NCBI GenBank assembly: GCA_905221605.1
Contig: CAJNDS010001090.1
Location: 487,501 to 551,500, forward strand
Direction of reading: 5' to 3'
From: Symbiodinium natans
Taxonomy: Eukaryota; Sar; Dinophyceae; Suessiales; Symbiodiniaceae
DNA: 64,000 nt
Within the stretch, counting starts at the first letter, position 1; every line of letters begins with the position of its first letter. The translations under genes were made by a program, and so were the position numbers. The notes below the pieces were generated by a model. That model searched no databases. It was given only the letters and a program-made list of their open reading frames with translations, and was not told the DNA's origin. Positions 49,904-60,581 of the stretch are shown piece after piece.

Positions 49904-51531
49904 AGGGCTCAGGGGCTTAGGGGTTTAGGGGCTTAGGGTTTAGGGGTTTTGGGGGGCTTTAGGGAAGTTTTAGGGGCTTTAGGGGTATAGGGCTTTTAGG
50001 GGCTCTAGGAGCGTTTTCGGGGCTTTAGGGGCGTTTTCGGGCTTTAGGGGGGCTTTAGAGCTTTTTAGGGGCTTTAGGGGCTTATGGGGCCTTGGGGCTT
50101 TTGGGGGCTTTAGGGCTTTAGGGGCTCTCGGTGTTTTTGTGGCTTTTGGCGTTTTAGGGGTACAGGGTTTCGGGCTTCGGGTCTCGGTAGCCATTGCAAA
50201 CCACACGGCCACCCTAAACCCTAAACCCTAAACCCAAAACCCAAAACCCTAAACCCTAAACCCTACACCCTACACCCTACACCCTACACCCTACACCCTA
50301 AACCCTAAACCCTAAACCCTAAACCCTAAACCCTAAACCCTAAACCCTAAACCCTAAACCCTCACCCAGGCCTTGACGCAGTGTGCGCTGGCTGCTGTGG
50401 GCGTGGGGAGTGACTCCAGGGAACTGAGGATCTCCTGCGCCTGAAGGTGCTTAAGGGTCTAGGGTTTAGGGTTTAGGGTTTAGGGTTTAGGGTTTTATTA
50501 GGGTTTAGGTTTAAGGGTTAAGGGTTAAGGGTTTAGGGTTTAGGGTTTAGGGTTTAGGGTTTAGGGTTAAAGGTTTAGGGTTTAGGGTTTAGGGCTTAGG
50601 GGTGCAGGGTTGAAACCCTGATAAGACCCAAAGACTGAACGACTTCCCCAAAAATCCGAACCTGGCCTGATAGGCTCCTGACTACTACGGCCCTTGAAAC
50701 CCTCTGAAACATGGGGGGGCGGGCTGTTGATATGATAAGCCCTGAATGCTCGGACCCCCACCAGGCCCCCTCAAGCCCTAAACCCCGAATTCGATCAGGG
50801 TGAGGGTTGTTAGGTGTGCGGTTGAAAAAAATTCGGCCGAATTTCCGAAGGGCTCAGTCAGTCGGCCAGTTCCGTGCCATGGATGAGCATTTGGAGGATC
50901 ATCTAGAGTTGTTTTGGGGTTTGGGGTTTATAGTGTTTAGGGGTTTAGGGTGCTGGGTGCTAGTGTTGGGGTTGAATAGGCTAAAGCGTTCGTAGGATGT
51001 CGGGTACTCCAGGATTTTTTGGGTTTGGCCAAAGGGTTTTGGGGTTTAAGCAAGGAGGGTTTGTAGGCCATAGAGGGGCTCAGGACCAGACCGGACAGGA
51101 CAAAGGCCGAATGTGAAGCTAAGCTACGCTGCTGGGTCTTTGAAAGGGCCAGTCGATGCCATATGGAGGTTTCCGAAATAGGGCTACCCTTTTTGGGGGC
51201 CCCTTTTAAGGTTTTCAGGGGTTCCTATTCCATTTGGGGTATAAAAGGGGTACCCCTACTTTGGGAGAAAAGAAAGGCACATAGACCCCTAAACCCCAAA
51301 CCCCAAACCCTAAACCCCAAACCCCAAACCCTAAACCCTAAATATAGACCCTAAACTCTACGATTTGGCGGCTGCTCCTTTTTCTGTCGCAGAGTGAGCT
51401 CACATTTGCGCAGCTGAGGCATGCCTCGGAAGTTTAGGGTTTAGGGTTTAGGGTTTAGGGTTTAGGGTAATCCTAAACCCAAACCCTTAACCCCAAATTA
51501 ACCCAAAACTTGAATCCAAGCAAGGGCGCGC
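49904..51531. other. Repeats with minor islands
   Basis: 49905-50160 is GGGGCTTTAG-type degenerate repeat. 50454-50610 is telomeric. 50840-50925 is open on the plus strand (SVGQFRAMDEHLEDHLELFW, donor-like GGG|GTTTGGGG). 51165-51275 is an inverted-repeat element (TTTCCGAAATAGGGCTACCC; GGTATAAAAGGGGTACCCC). 51362-51432 is open on both strands. Confidence 0.45.
50366..50440 (-). CDS. Exon-like island AQEILSSLESLPTPTAA
   Basis: 75 bases, 25 codons, phase 0 both ends. Acceptor CCTTCAG|GCG, donor TGG|GTGAGGGTTTAGGG: a good GT site continuing straight into telomeric repeat. Reads AQEILSSLESLPTPTAASAH then CVKAW. Gene unknown. Confidence 0.6.
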
Positions 51532-51561
51532 TTGAGGGGACCTGTCCTCCTCGACGCCCTC

Positions 51562-51930
51562 CTTGGTACGCCAGGAACCATATTATGATAAGGGTGCCCT
51601 TTTTTAGTAGGTTACTTTATAAGGGAACCCTAAACCCTAAGGCCTAAACCCTGGACCCTAAACCCAACCTCTCCGAGTGTGTTTCTACACAAGACAAAAC
51701 GGTAAACCCCCTGTTTCGTAGTAGGGAATGAGGGAATGAGGGCCCTATAGAATCCCTTAAAGGGTTGCTATGGGGCCCTCATTCCCTCATTCCCTACCCT
51801 AAACCCTAAACCCTCAACCCTCAACCCTCAACCCTCAACCCTAAACCCCAAGCCCTAAACCCTAAACCCTAAACCCTAAACCCTAAACCCTAAGCCAGCC
51901 AGCAAAGGGTACCACTTGGGCCGCCAAGGC
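51562..51930 (-). mobile_element. Intron made of a family-A element with nested inserts
   Basis: Sense ends GCCTTGGCGGCCCAAGTGGT and GGTTCCTGGCGTACCAAG (inverted, GC-AG). Inside, in order, are telomeric units (51790-51895), a complete family-3 foldback (51720-51797) and more telomeric units (51626-51660), enlarging a ~100-base element to 369 bases. Confidence 0.8.
51720..51797. mobile_element. Foldback, family 3 (TAGGGAATGAGGGAATGAGGG)
   Basis: GTAGGGAATGAGGGAATGAG at the left and CTCATTCCCTCATTCCCTAC at the right are perfect complements, with CCCTATAGAATCCCTT then AAAGGG in the loop. Confidence 0.9.
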
Positions 51931-52003
51931 TCTAGCCGCTGCTCAGGCTCTCTCAGCCGCTCCCCACGGAAGTCCTGCCTCGGATTTGTTTTTCTGGCTG
52001 GTT
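51931..52003 (-). CDS. Exon: charged helix DFRGERLREPEQRLE
   Basis: 73 bases between acceptor CTGCTAAG|AA (the end of a family-3 foldback) and donor CTAGA|GCCTTGG (start of a family-A element). Reads PARKTNPRQDFRGERLREPE then QRL. A following exon at 51532-51561 (acceptor CGTACCAAG|GAG) continues in frame. Gene unknown. Confidence 0.6.
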
Positions 52004-52059
52004 CTTAGCAGGGAATGAAGGCCCTTTTAAAGAATCCCTTAGGGCATATATAGAAATAT

Positions 52060-52090
<31 letters not shown>

Positions 52091-52126
52091 GAGGCCCTCA
52101 TTCCCTCATTCCCTACTGAGAGCAAG
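52001..52126. mobile_element. Foldback, family 3, with TA microsatellite loop
   Basis: GTTCTTAGCAGGGAATGAAG at the left, CTCATTCCCTCATTCCCTAC then TGAGAGCAAG at the right. The loop holds about 45 bases of TA repeat. Its left edge is the acceptor of the exon at 52003. Confidence 0.85.
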
Positions 52127-52331
52127 GGGGCTCTTGGGGGGTTGAGGAAGTTAGGGCTTTGATTCTTGGCCCGCAGCTAAGGTCAAGGTGGTGGGACATG
52201 TTTCTTCAACATCTGGGTGCGTGTATCTATATATATATATACACACATACATACAGGTGTATACATAGGGGTGAAGAGCTTTGGATGAAAGTTGTCTTCC
52301 CAACTGCGTTCGCGGATAGAAACCAGCCTGT

Positions 52332-52332
52332 A

Positions 52333-52388
<56 letters not shown>

Positions 52389-52390
52389 AC
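52332..52390. repeat. TA then GT microsatellite
   Basis: (AT)8 followed by (GT)15 and ATGTATGTAT. It gives spurious THTHTH frames. Confidence 0.9.
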
Positions 52391-53037
52391 ACTCCAAACC
52401 CAAATTCCTGAGCCCCATACACCCACAACCCTGTAAACCTGTCCGTCTACCTAGTAAACCACAAGCCTTACCCTAAAAACTCTACACACTAAACTCTCAA
52501 ACCTAAGCCGCAGCCGGGTAACAAGTGCAAGGATAGGTAGACAGGTTCGTCTGGCGCAGTCCGCACCTTTGCAGGAACAAAGAGCGTAGAGGGTTTAGGG
52601 TATAGGGTTTAGGGTTTCGGGTTTAGGGTTTAGGGGGTTCAAAGGTCTGAGGGTTCTGAGGGTTTCAGGGCCTGGGGCTTAGGGCTTGTAAAAGGGTTCC
52701 TTTTTAACCTTACAGACTATAAGGGTAGTGCTGCCTATTCCTGGATGTAGGCTTCCAATCAGCGGACTAGGCAGGTTTCAAAAAGTGAAATCAGCGCCTT
52801 CGTGCCTAATTCGGACTTCTACCGACCACTGCCCCCGCCCTGGAACACATGTATGCAAAGAAACACACCAGCAAAAGAGCCCAACTCTAAACCCTAAACC
52901 CTGAAGCCTACCCTCAACCCCTCAACGCTCAACCCTCAACCCTGAACCCTAAACCCTAAACTCCTAAACCCTAAACCATAAACCCTAAACCATAAACCCT
53001 AACCCTAAACCCTAAACTGAACTCCCACAAAAACGGC

Positions 53038-53115
53038 CACCTTAAGCCAGAGAGGGCACGAACGGAGAGCTGAGTGTGGCGTGCCGGGCCAGGAGCTGCT
53101 TGCGCGGCTCACCGG
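53038..53115 (-). CDS. Exon-like island EPRKQLLARHATLSSPF
   Basis: Minus island between telomeric blocks reading EPRKQLLARHATLSSPFVPS; possible donor CTCTCTGG|GCTTAAG (GC). The sequence just above it in sense (CCAAGATTGGGC) recurs in the array at 53719-53860. Not recognised. Confidence 0.45.
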
Positions 53116-53219
53116 GCACGCCCAATCTTGGTTTAGGGTTTAGGGTTTAGGGTTTTAGGGTTTAGGGTTTAGGGTTTAGGGTTTGGGGGTTTGGGGGTTT
53201 CGGGGTTTGGGGTTTAGGG

Positions 53220-53600
53220 GTTTAGAGGTTTAGGGTTTAGAGGTTTAGGGTTTAGAGGTTTAGGGCTTTAGGGTTTAGGGGTTTTGGATTTAGGGCTTTA
53301 GCGGTCGAGCGTTTAAGGCTTGGGGGTTTTGGGTTTAGGGTTTAGAGGTTTAGAGGTTTAGAGGTTTAGAGGTTTAGAGGTTTAGAGGTTTAGAGGTTTA
53401 GAGGTTTAGAGGTTTAGAGGTTTAGAGGTTTAGGGTTTAGGGTTTAGGGTTTAGGGTTTAGGGGTTCGGGCTGAGGGTTCTAGGGTTTTAGGGTTCTAGG
53501 GTTTAGGTTTAGAGGTTTAGGGTTTAGGGTTTAGGGTTTAAGGTTTAGAGGTCTAGGGTTTAGGGGTTTAGATGTTTAGGGTTTAGAGGTTTAGGGTTTG
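53220..53600. repeat. TTTAGAGG array
   Basis: A homogenised 8-mer variant (GGTTTAGA), best at 53338-53430 with about 12 units, embedded in ordinary TTTAGGG. Confidence 0.9.
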
Positions 53601-53689
53601 GGGGTTTTGGGTTTAAAGGTATAGGGTTTCGGGTTCGGGGTTAGAGCTTTAGGGTCCAGGGCTTGGAGGTTTAGGGTTTAACAAAGTGT

Positions 53690-53935
53690 TTAGAGGTTTG
53701 AGTGGAGGTTTTTAGAGGGCCCAATCTTGGTTTCAAAACGAGTCATTATGTTTAGAGGCTTTATCAGAGGTTTTTAGCAGGCCCAATCTTGGGTGTATAA
53801 GCGTCAAGGTGCTTAGAAGTCTTTATCAGAGGTTTCGAAAGGGCCCAATCTTGGTTTTAAGAAAGAGTCAAGGTTTTCAGGTTATTACAGGTTTTCGGAG
53901 GTGTTTTGCCCAACCGTGGTGCAAGAGTCATGGGT
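53690..53935. repeat. ~64-bp tandem repeat, 3-4 copies
   Basis: GGCCCAATCTTGG at 53717, about 53780 and 53845, each followed by (A)GAGTCA or GCGTCAAGGT, TTATCAGAGGTTT. The fourth copy is decayed (GCCCAACCGTGGTGCAAGAG). Confidence 0.8.
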
Positions 53936-54493
53936 TTTTGAGGTGCTAGAGGAATTTAAAGGTTTAGGGGTTTAGAGGTTTATATAGGGGTTAGAGGCTA
54001 AGGGCTTCGGTTCAGGGCTAAGGATAATGAACTTCACAAGGATGGAGCTGAAAACTAGGGGAGACTCCTAGACAAAATCCCGAATCCAACTACCCTCTCT
54101 CACATGGTCTTGCTTTTTTTTTTTTTTTAAGGGTGCGGGCTTCGAGGGTTTCGGGCATGGAGAGAGATATATAGGTATACAAAAAAAAATATATATATAT
54201 ATATATACCCTAAACCCTAAACCCTAAACCCTCAACCCCCCTAAACCCTAAACCCTAAACTTGTATATTTTTTTAATATACATATACACTCACCTATGCC
54301 TATGTGTGCAAGCCAACTAGTCCCTACTTTCCCAAGTCATCCCCAGCCAGCCCCCCCCCCCCCCCCCCCCTCCCTTGTTTAGGGTTTAGGGTTTAGGGTT
54401 TGTTGTACAGATCAGTTTCGGGTTATGGTGTTGGGGAAACTTATTCAGACCCCATGGACCCCAAAACCCTAAACACCTTAACCCTAAACCCTT

Positions 54494-54592
54494 TAGGGAT
54501 CGTCTTGTCGTCGAGCAACTTAACGCCCGCCAGCACCTTCTCAGTTGCAGCGCCGCCCCTGGACACCTCCGCACGTTTCTGTTTCAGGCTAA
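54494..54592 (-). CDS. Exon-like island KQKRAEVSRGGAATEKVLAG
   Basis: After GCTTAG|CC reads LKQKRAEVSRGGAATEKVLA then VKLLDDKTI. Charged, helical. Telomeric on both sides. Probably a 3' exon of the PAS gene chain or of its downstream neighbour; phase not determined. Confidence 0.5.
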
Positions 54593-54754
54593 GGGCTTAG
54601 AGTTTGAGGTTTAGGGCTCCCAGCCCTAAACCCTAAGACCTCAGACCCTAAGACCTAAACCCTAAAGCCTCAGACCTAACACCCAAAGCGCCCAAAGCCC
54701 TAAACCCTAAGACCCTAAGCCCTAAACCCAAACCCCCGAACCCCAAGCTTCTGC

Positions 54755-54815
54755 TAAGTGCAAGAAAAAGGCCGCTCCCCATGTGAAGTAGTCCGTGATA
54801 GCACGCTTCCCTAAG
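54755..54815 (-). CDS. Exon-like island RAITDYFTWGAAFFLHLAEAW
   Basis: Minus island reading KRAITDYFTWGAAFFLHLAE, between CCCTAAG-type repeats. Aromatic-rich, could be a membrane segment. Unassigned. Confidence 0.45.
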
Positions 54816-54863
54816 CCCTCAACCCTAAATCCTAGACCCTAGGCCCTGAACCCTGTTCTTCCC

Positions 54864-54887
54864 AGGTGGTTGCTATCAACCACCTGA
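54864..54887. repeat. Perfect 10-bp hairpin
   Basis: CAGGTGGTTG, loop CTAT, CAACCACCTG. No poly-U; role unknown. Confidence 0.85.
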
Positions 54888-55105
54888 TGGAATGTCTAGG
54901 TAGCTGCTATGCTGGGTTTAGGGCTGGGTCCTGTTCAGGCACGATGCTCAGGATTGAGACACGCACTCACACTGAACCACCCTAAACCCCCTTTGCCTAA
55001 ACCCCAAAACCACCCAAAACCCCCACAACCTCCAACAACTCTCAAAACCCCCCAAACCCCCGAAACACCCTAAACCTAAACCCCGAAACCCTAAACCCTA
55101 AACGT

Positions 55106-55180
55106 GCCTGTCGGGCATAGCGGCGCAAGGCGACGTCGATACCATGCCAGTCCAGTGGCCGCGCGAAGCGTTTCAGACTG
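55106..55180 (-). CDS. Exon-like island KRFARPLDWHGIDVALRRYA
   Basis: Minus island after CCCCCCAGT reading LKRFARPLDWHGIDVALRRY then ARQAR, and running into GTTTAGGG. Flank order fits an exon. It may be the exon after 55408 in the PAS gene. Confidence 0.5.
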
Positions 55181-55339
55181 GGGGGTTTAGGGTTTAGGGT
55201 TTAGGGTTTAGGGTTTGGGTTTATAGTGTTATCTATATTGCGCAGTTTTTGTCACTTGCAGTATACGTGGCGTGGAGGAATGCCACGCGATGTCACCCTC
55301 AACCCTACACCCTAAACCCTAAACCCAGGGTAGGGGCTC

Positions 55340-58300
55340 TGAGAGGACCCCCACATGGACTTTTGAGCTTTGGCGTCCCTGCCTGGGCATGCCCATGCTG
55401 AACTTGGCCTGGGTTGAGGGTTTGGGGTTTAGGGTTTGGGGTTTAGGGTTTAGGGTTTAGGGTTTGGGGTTTAGGGTTTAGGGCTTAGGGTTTAGGGTTC
55501 ACCCCACACAAAGACTTAGTGCTTTAGGGGGCTTTTAGTGGCTGAGGGTTTAAGGTTTAGGGTTTAGCGTTGTTGAGTACCCTGGGCCAAAAAGGTAAAC
55601 CTTGTCATTCTGGTAGGATAATAGTTTCCCCCAAAAGGTTAGGGGGTACCTACTCAGCTCTAGGGAAGGGTTTAGGGCGTTTTTGAGGCTATAAGAAAAA
55701 GGGTCTACAGGGGCTTGCAATGATTAAGGGAGGGTATTTAAGTACCAAGGTTGGCCAGTAAACTCGGAGCAACGTGGTACCATTTTCTGGTTCAGTAGGG
55801 TTTACGGTTTAGGGTTCGGGTAGCCTTTAGTTGAAGCAGGTGTTCCCCAACCTTAAAGCAAGGGAAACCCTAAACCCTAAACCCTAAACCCTAAACCCTA
55901 AACCCTAAACCCTAAACCCTAAACCCTAAACCCTAAACCTAAACCCTAAACCCTAAACCCTCAACCCTAAACCCTCAACCCTAAACCCTAAACCCTAAAC
56001 CCTGAATTCTAAACTCTAAACTCTAAACCCTCAACCCTAAACCCTAAACCCTAAACCTAAACCCTAAACCCTAAACCCTCAACCCTCAACCCTCAACCCT
56101 CAACCCTAAACCCTAAACCCTAAACCCTAAACCCTAAACGTCCCGTACCGGGCATCCCCATGGCCTGGTGAGTCTGCCGCTCGAAGCGCAGGTGCGCCTC
56201 CTCAATGTCAAGGAGCCTTAAGGACTAAATGAACCTTAAAAGGGTTTAGGGTTTAGGGTTTAGGGTTTAGGGTTTAGGGTTTAGGGTTTAGGGTTTAGGG
56301 TCCTTAATAGGGATTATAGTAGTAGGTAAAGGGCCCCAGTTTTAGGGTTCATTTGGTCCCCAAGGAGCTCAGTGCTGCCATTCACGATCAGCGTCATCTC
56401 CGCAAGCTCCTCGTAGAACTCCTTCTGGCAGATTTAGGGTTTAGGGTTTAGGGTTTAGGATTTAGGGTAACTGGACCAAAGTGTAACCTAGGAATAAAGT
56501 GGGTACCCTTTTTTCGGTTTAAAGGTAAGGGTACCTAAACCCTTACAAGGGGAATAAGGGCATACTCTGGGTCCTAGCCTTACTGGCTGAGTTTTTCCAG
56601 GGCCTAGGAGAAAAAGGACGACCATTGGGTTGTAAGAAGGGTTCAACCATTCCCCATAAAGGTTTACAAGTATAAAAGGTACCTATACTCGTCACCTGAG
56701 GCTCTATGCACGTATCGCTGCTTGCCGCAGACCGCACGGACTCCGGCCTTTGCACCTCTTGGGGAAGATCCGAGGTCACGGGCGGCACCGGCACAGCTTC
56801 GGGCTCCTTGCGCGCATCCATGTCCTTAGCTCTTCTTGGACCCCATGGGCAAACGTTTAACTTCTGCGGACCCGTCTAAGTAGCACACCTGCTACGAAGA
56901 TGTAAAAATGGCGTTCAAGGACAATCCTGCGTCTTCGGTCAGGGACAGCAGGTGGTGCAGAGACTTCTGGCCATAGAGCTGCGGCAATGGAACGTGGCAC
57001 ACGTCTACAGACACGATCCGGCCACAGGGGGCCTTCAGCGGCACGCGCAGGCATCGCGGAGCAGCCTCGGGGCTGTCAGCTATCACCTCCGCTGCCGCCA
57101 CGAACTTCTCAAAGTTCTCAATGTCGTCCTTGCCTTGGGGACCACATGAACCACAAATTTGGGATCAGGGACCTTCTGCTACCAAAACCCCTATGAGGGA
57201 GCATGCGCGTATGCACATGCAAAGGTATTCATACGGTTACTCAATTTTTCGCAATCTATTCACATGGATGTATGTTGCTGCATGTGTATATATATATATG
57301 CACATACATATGTATGTACGTATATATATATATATGTATGCACGGACAACAAACCGTTCTAGGATTCATTGAGTCCCCAGGCGCCATCGATCAAGTCCTG
57401 GAGCGCGCGACCAACAAAGTCCTCCTTTGTCACGAGCAGGCGCTGCAAGCAGTCCGCACTGCCGCAGACTCGGTAGCCGCTATCAAGCAGCAGCTCGCCG
57501 TCGCATATCCCCTTCAACATCTGGCGGAAGCCATAGATCCTAGGCCCAGACTTTTCGCAAGCAAAAGCCCTGTTTTTTTTTTTTTTTTGTTTTGTTTTTT
57601 TGGGGGGGGGTTCAGGCATGTCTTCGTGCCGAACCCCTAAAGCCCTAAAGCCCTAGAGCCCTAAACCCTACCCTAAACCCGCCTAAACCAAAAACCCCAA
57701 ACCCTAAACCCTCCAGCCACGAAAAACTGGGTACCATAGGGGTGCCAAGATCAATGAGTCCGAGTCCTTGGACCGGCAGGAGGCTACGATGCGGTCTCGT
57801 ATCGCTGCCTCACAGAGGATTAGGGTTTAGGGTTTAGGGTTTAGGGTTAGGGTTCAGGGTTCAGGGTTCAGGGTTCAGGGTTCAGGGTTCAGGGTTCAGG
57901 GTTCAGGGTGCAGGGTTCAGGGTTTGGGGCTTGGGGCTTGGGGCTTGGGGTTTGGGGTTTGGGGTTTAGGGTAGGGAATGAGGGAATGAGGTACCCTATA
58001 CAATCCTTCACAGGGTACATATTGTTGGTGGCTTCCGAAATTGGGGGCCGCTAAACCCTAAACCCTAAACCCAAAACCCACAACCCTAAACCTTCTTGGG
58101 GTTCCTATTACAAGGGGACCCCACGATTTTGGGGTCTGTCTTAGCGGTCCCTTTGCCCGTCCGACTTGTTCGGGATTTTGGGTTTGGGGTTTAGGGTTTA
58201 GGGCTTTGGGTTTAGGGTTTAGGGTTAGGATTCAGTTTAGGGTTTAGGGTTTAGGGTTTAGGATTTAGGGTTTAAGGTTTAGGGTTTAGGGATACTAGCT

Positions 58301-60546
58301 ACTAGGAAGTTCAACCCTCAAGCCCTTGTGGAGTCATTGAAATTTGAAAAGCCACGTAGTCCCAACAGAGCTCCCAAACCCTAAACCCTAAACCCTAAAC
58401 CCTAAACCCTAAACCCTAATTGGCAACCTTAGACCCTCGAAGACTTCCGACTTCCATGTTGCTTGGTTTGGGGCTGCTTGGGTGTTTAGGGTTTAGGGTT
58501 TAGGGCTCAGGGCTTAGGGTTTAGGGCTTAGGGCTTAGGGTTTAGGGATTACATCAAAATACCCAAAATTGGATAGCCCCGCAGAACCAAAAAAAGGGGA
58601 AACCCATGAACGGGCGCTAAAGAGGTTAAAATAGAAAGCCTTTAGGTCGTTTTAAGGCTTAAGGTTTAGGGCATCCTAAACCCTAAAACCCTAAACCCTA
58701 AAACCTAAACCCTAAACATCCCTAAACCCTAAACCCTAAACCCTAGACCCTAGACCCTAAAATCTAGGGTCCTTGAATCCCTGGCCCCCAGCACCTCGAC
58801 AAAGGAGGGCAAGCAAATGGCGATGGCAGCTTGGAATGCCTGCTCCAAGAGGAACCTCAGGGCTTGAATGGGTACTTTGGGTTTGGGGTTTGGGGTTTAC
58901 AGGGTTACAGGGTTACAGGGTTACAGGGTTTAGGGTTTAGGGTTTAAGGTTTAGGGTTTAGGGTTTAGGGCTTAGGGTTTACAGGGTGTACAGGGTTTAC
59001 AGGGTTTACAGGGTTTACAGGGTTTAAAGGGTTTAAAGGGTTTACAAGGTTAAGGGTTGAGGGTTTGTTCATGCCCAAATAAAGCTCTGGAGAAACCTCC
59101 TTGTGCAACGAAGTTTGAACTGCCCTTTAAGACATGACAATCAACTGCTGCAGTTGAGGCCTTGGGGTTTAGTATTCATCATAGTTTCTGAACCCCTAAA
59201 CAGAAGGACCCGTATTAGTGTATAAGGTGCTTATTGAGGGAACCTAACATACAAAAACATGAAAAAAACATCAAAAAGCAATAAAATAAAAGACTCAGCC
59301 GCAATGTTTTTGTTATTCTCATTGAGGGAACCTATCCTAAACCCTAAACCCTAAACCCTAAACCCTAAACCCTAAACCCGAAACCCGAAACCCGAAAACC
59401 CAAACCCTAAACCCTAAACCCTATACCTAAGAACTTAGAGCTGCGAGCGAGCCCTGACCTCAAGCTCTGCTCAATCCCACCAAGGAGTACTCCCCTTCGA
59501 AGGTTGGAACCGATGTGACTGTTTCAGTATAACCCTAAAGCTTAGGGTTTAGGGTTTAGGGTTTAGAGTTTGGGGTTTAGGGTTTAGGGTCCCTAAGCCC
59601 TAAACCCTAAACCCTAAATACTACGGACAAGACAGCCAAAGAGCTTGGAGGACAAGACCTCCTGGCCCAAGACGGCGACGGTGCTCATCGTGAAAGCTGC
59701 AGCGTAGCAGAGTGCAAGCGCCCCAGTTCTGCCAAAGAGGAAAGGGTTTAGGGTTTAGGGTTTAGGGATTAGGGTTTAGGGCTCGTGGGTGTAAGGTGGG
59801 GAACTAAAGGGTACCCGCTTATAGACCCCTTGTTTTCCCTACACGCACAAAGGGCCTCTAAAGAGGGTAAGGGACCATACCAAGGGCCCATCAAACTAGC
59901 CGCAGTAGGGCCAAAGGTCTGAGACCCTAACCCAGACACGCGGCGCAACCGTCTCTAAGCTACAAGCCCTGACCTAAATAATAAGAATAGCGTTTTGGGG
60001 GTTATTATAATCCGCGCACCTGCTTAATTAATACCTCCACGTTTAAAGAACTTGTTGTTGGTCGAGAAGCCCGCCGGAAGACTACTTCCATTACGGGGTT
60101 TTCGTATGGGCCAATAACACCACATTTAAAGTTTTTTTTTCGGGGGGGGGGGGGGGGGTTCACAAATCTGTCGGGAGGCTTCTTGTTTTGCTTGCTGAGC
60201 TGAGAAGCTACGTGCAGCACCTCAGCGATCTGCAGCCTCTTGTTATTCATCATAGAGAATCATTACATTGCCATGGTCTTATTCTTGCGGCCGGCGCCCT
60301 GCCTTTCTTATTGCGGTATTAAACAGATGCTCGGTTACGGGGGGGGGGGGGGGGGGCCCACCAATTAAACAGATGCTCGGATTTGTATAGTTACAAAGGG
60401 ACCATAAGGGAATATGATCAGTAAGATATCCGATCCCCGATATTACATCCTTTTCAGCCGCAAGTACCAAGCTGCAAAAACACCCAAGGGAACCCCCCGC
60501 GCCAGAACCCTCCAATTAACCACCCCACCCACCCACCCACCCACGC

Positions 60547-60581
<35 letters not shown>

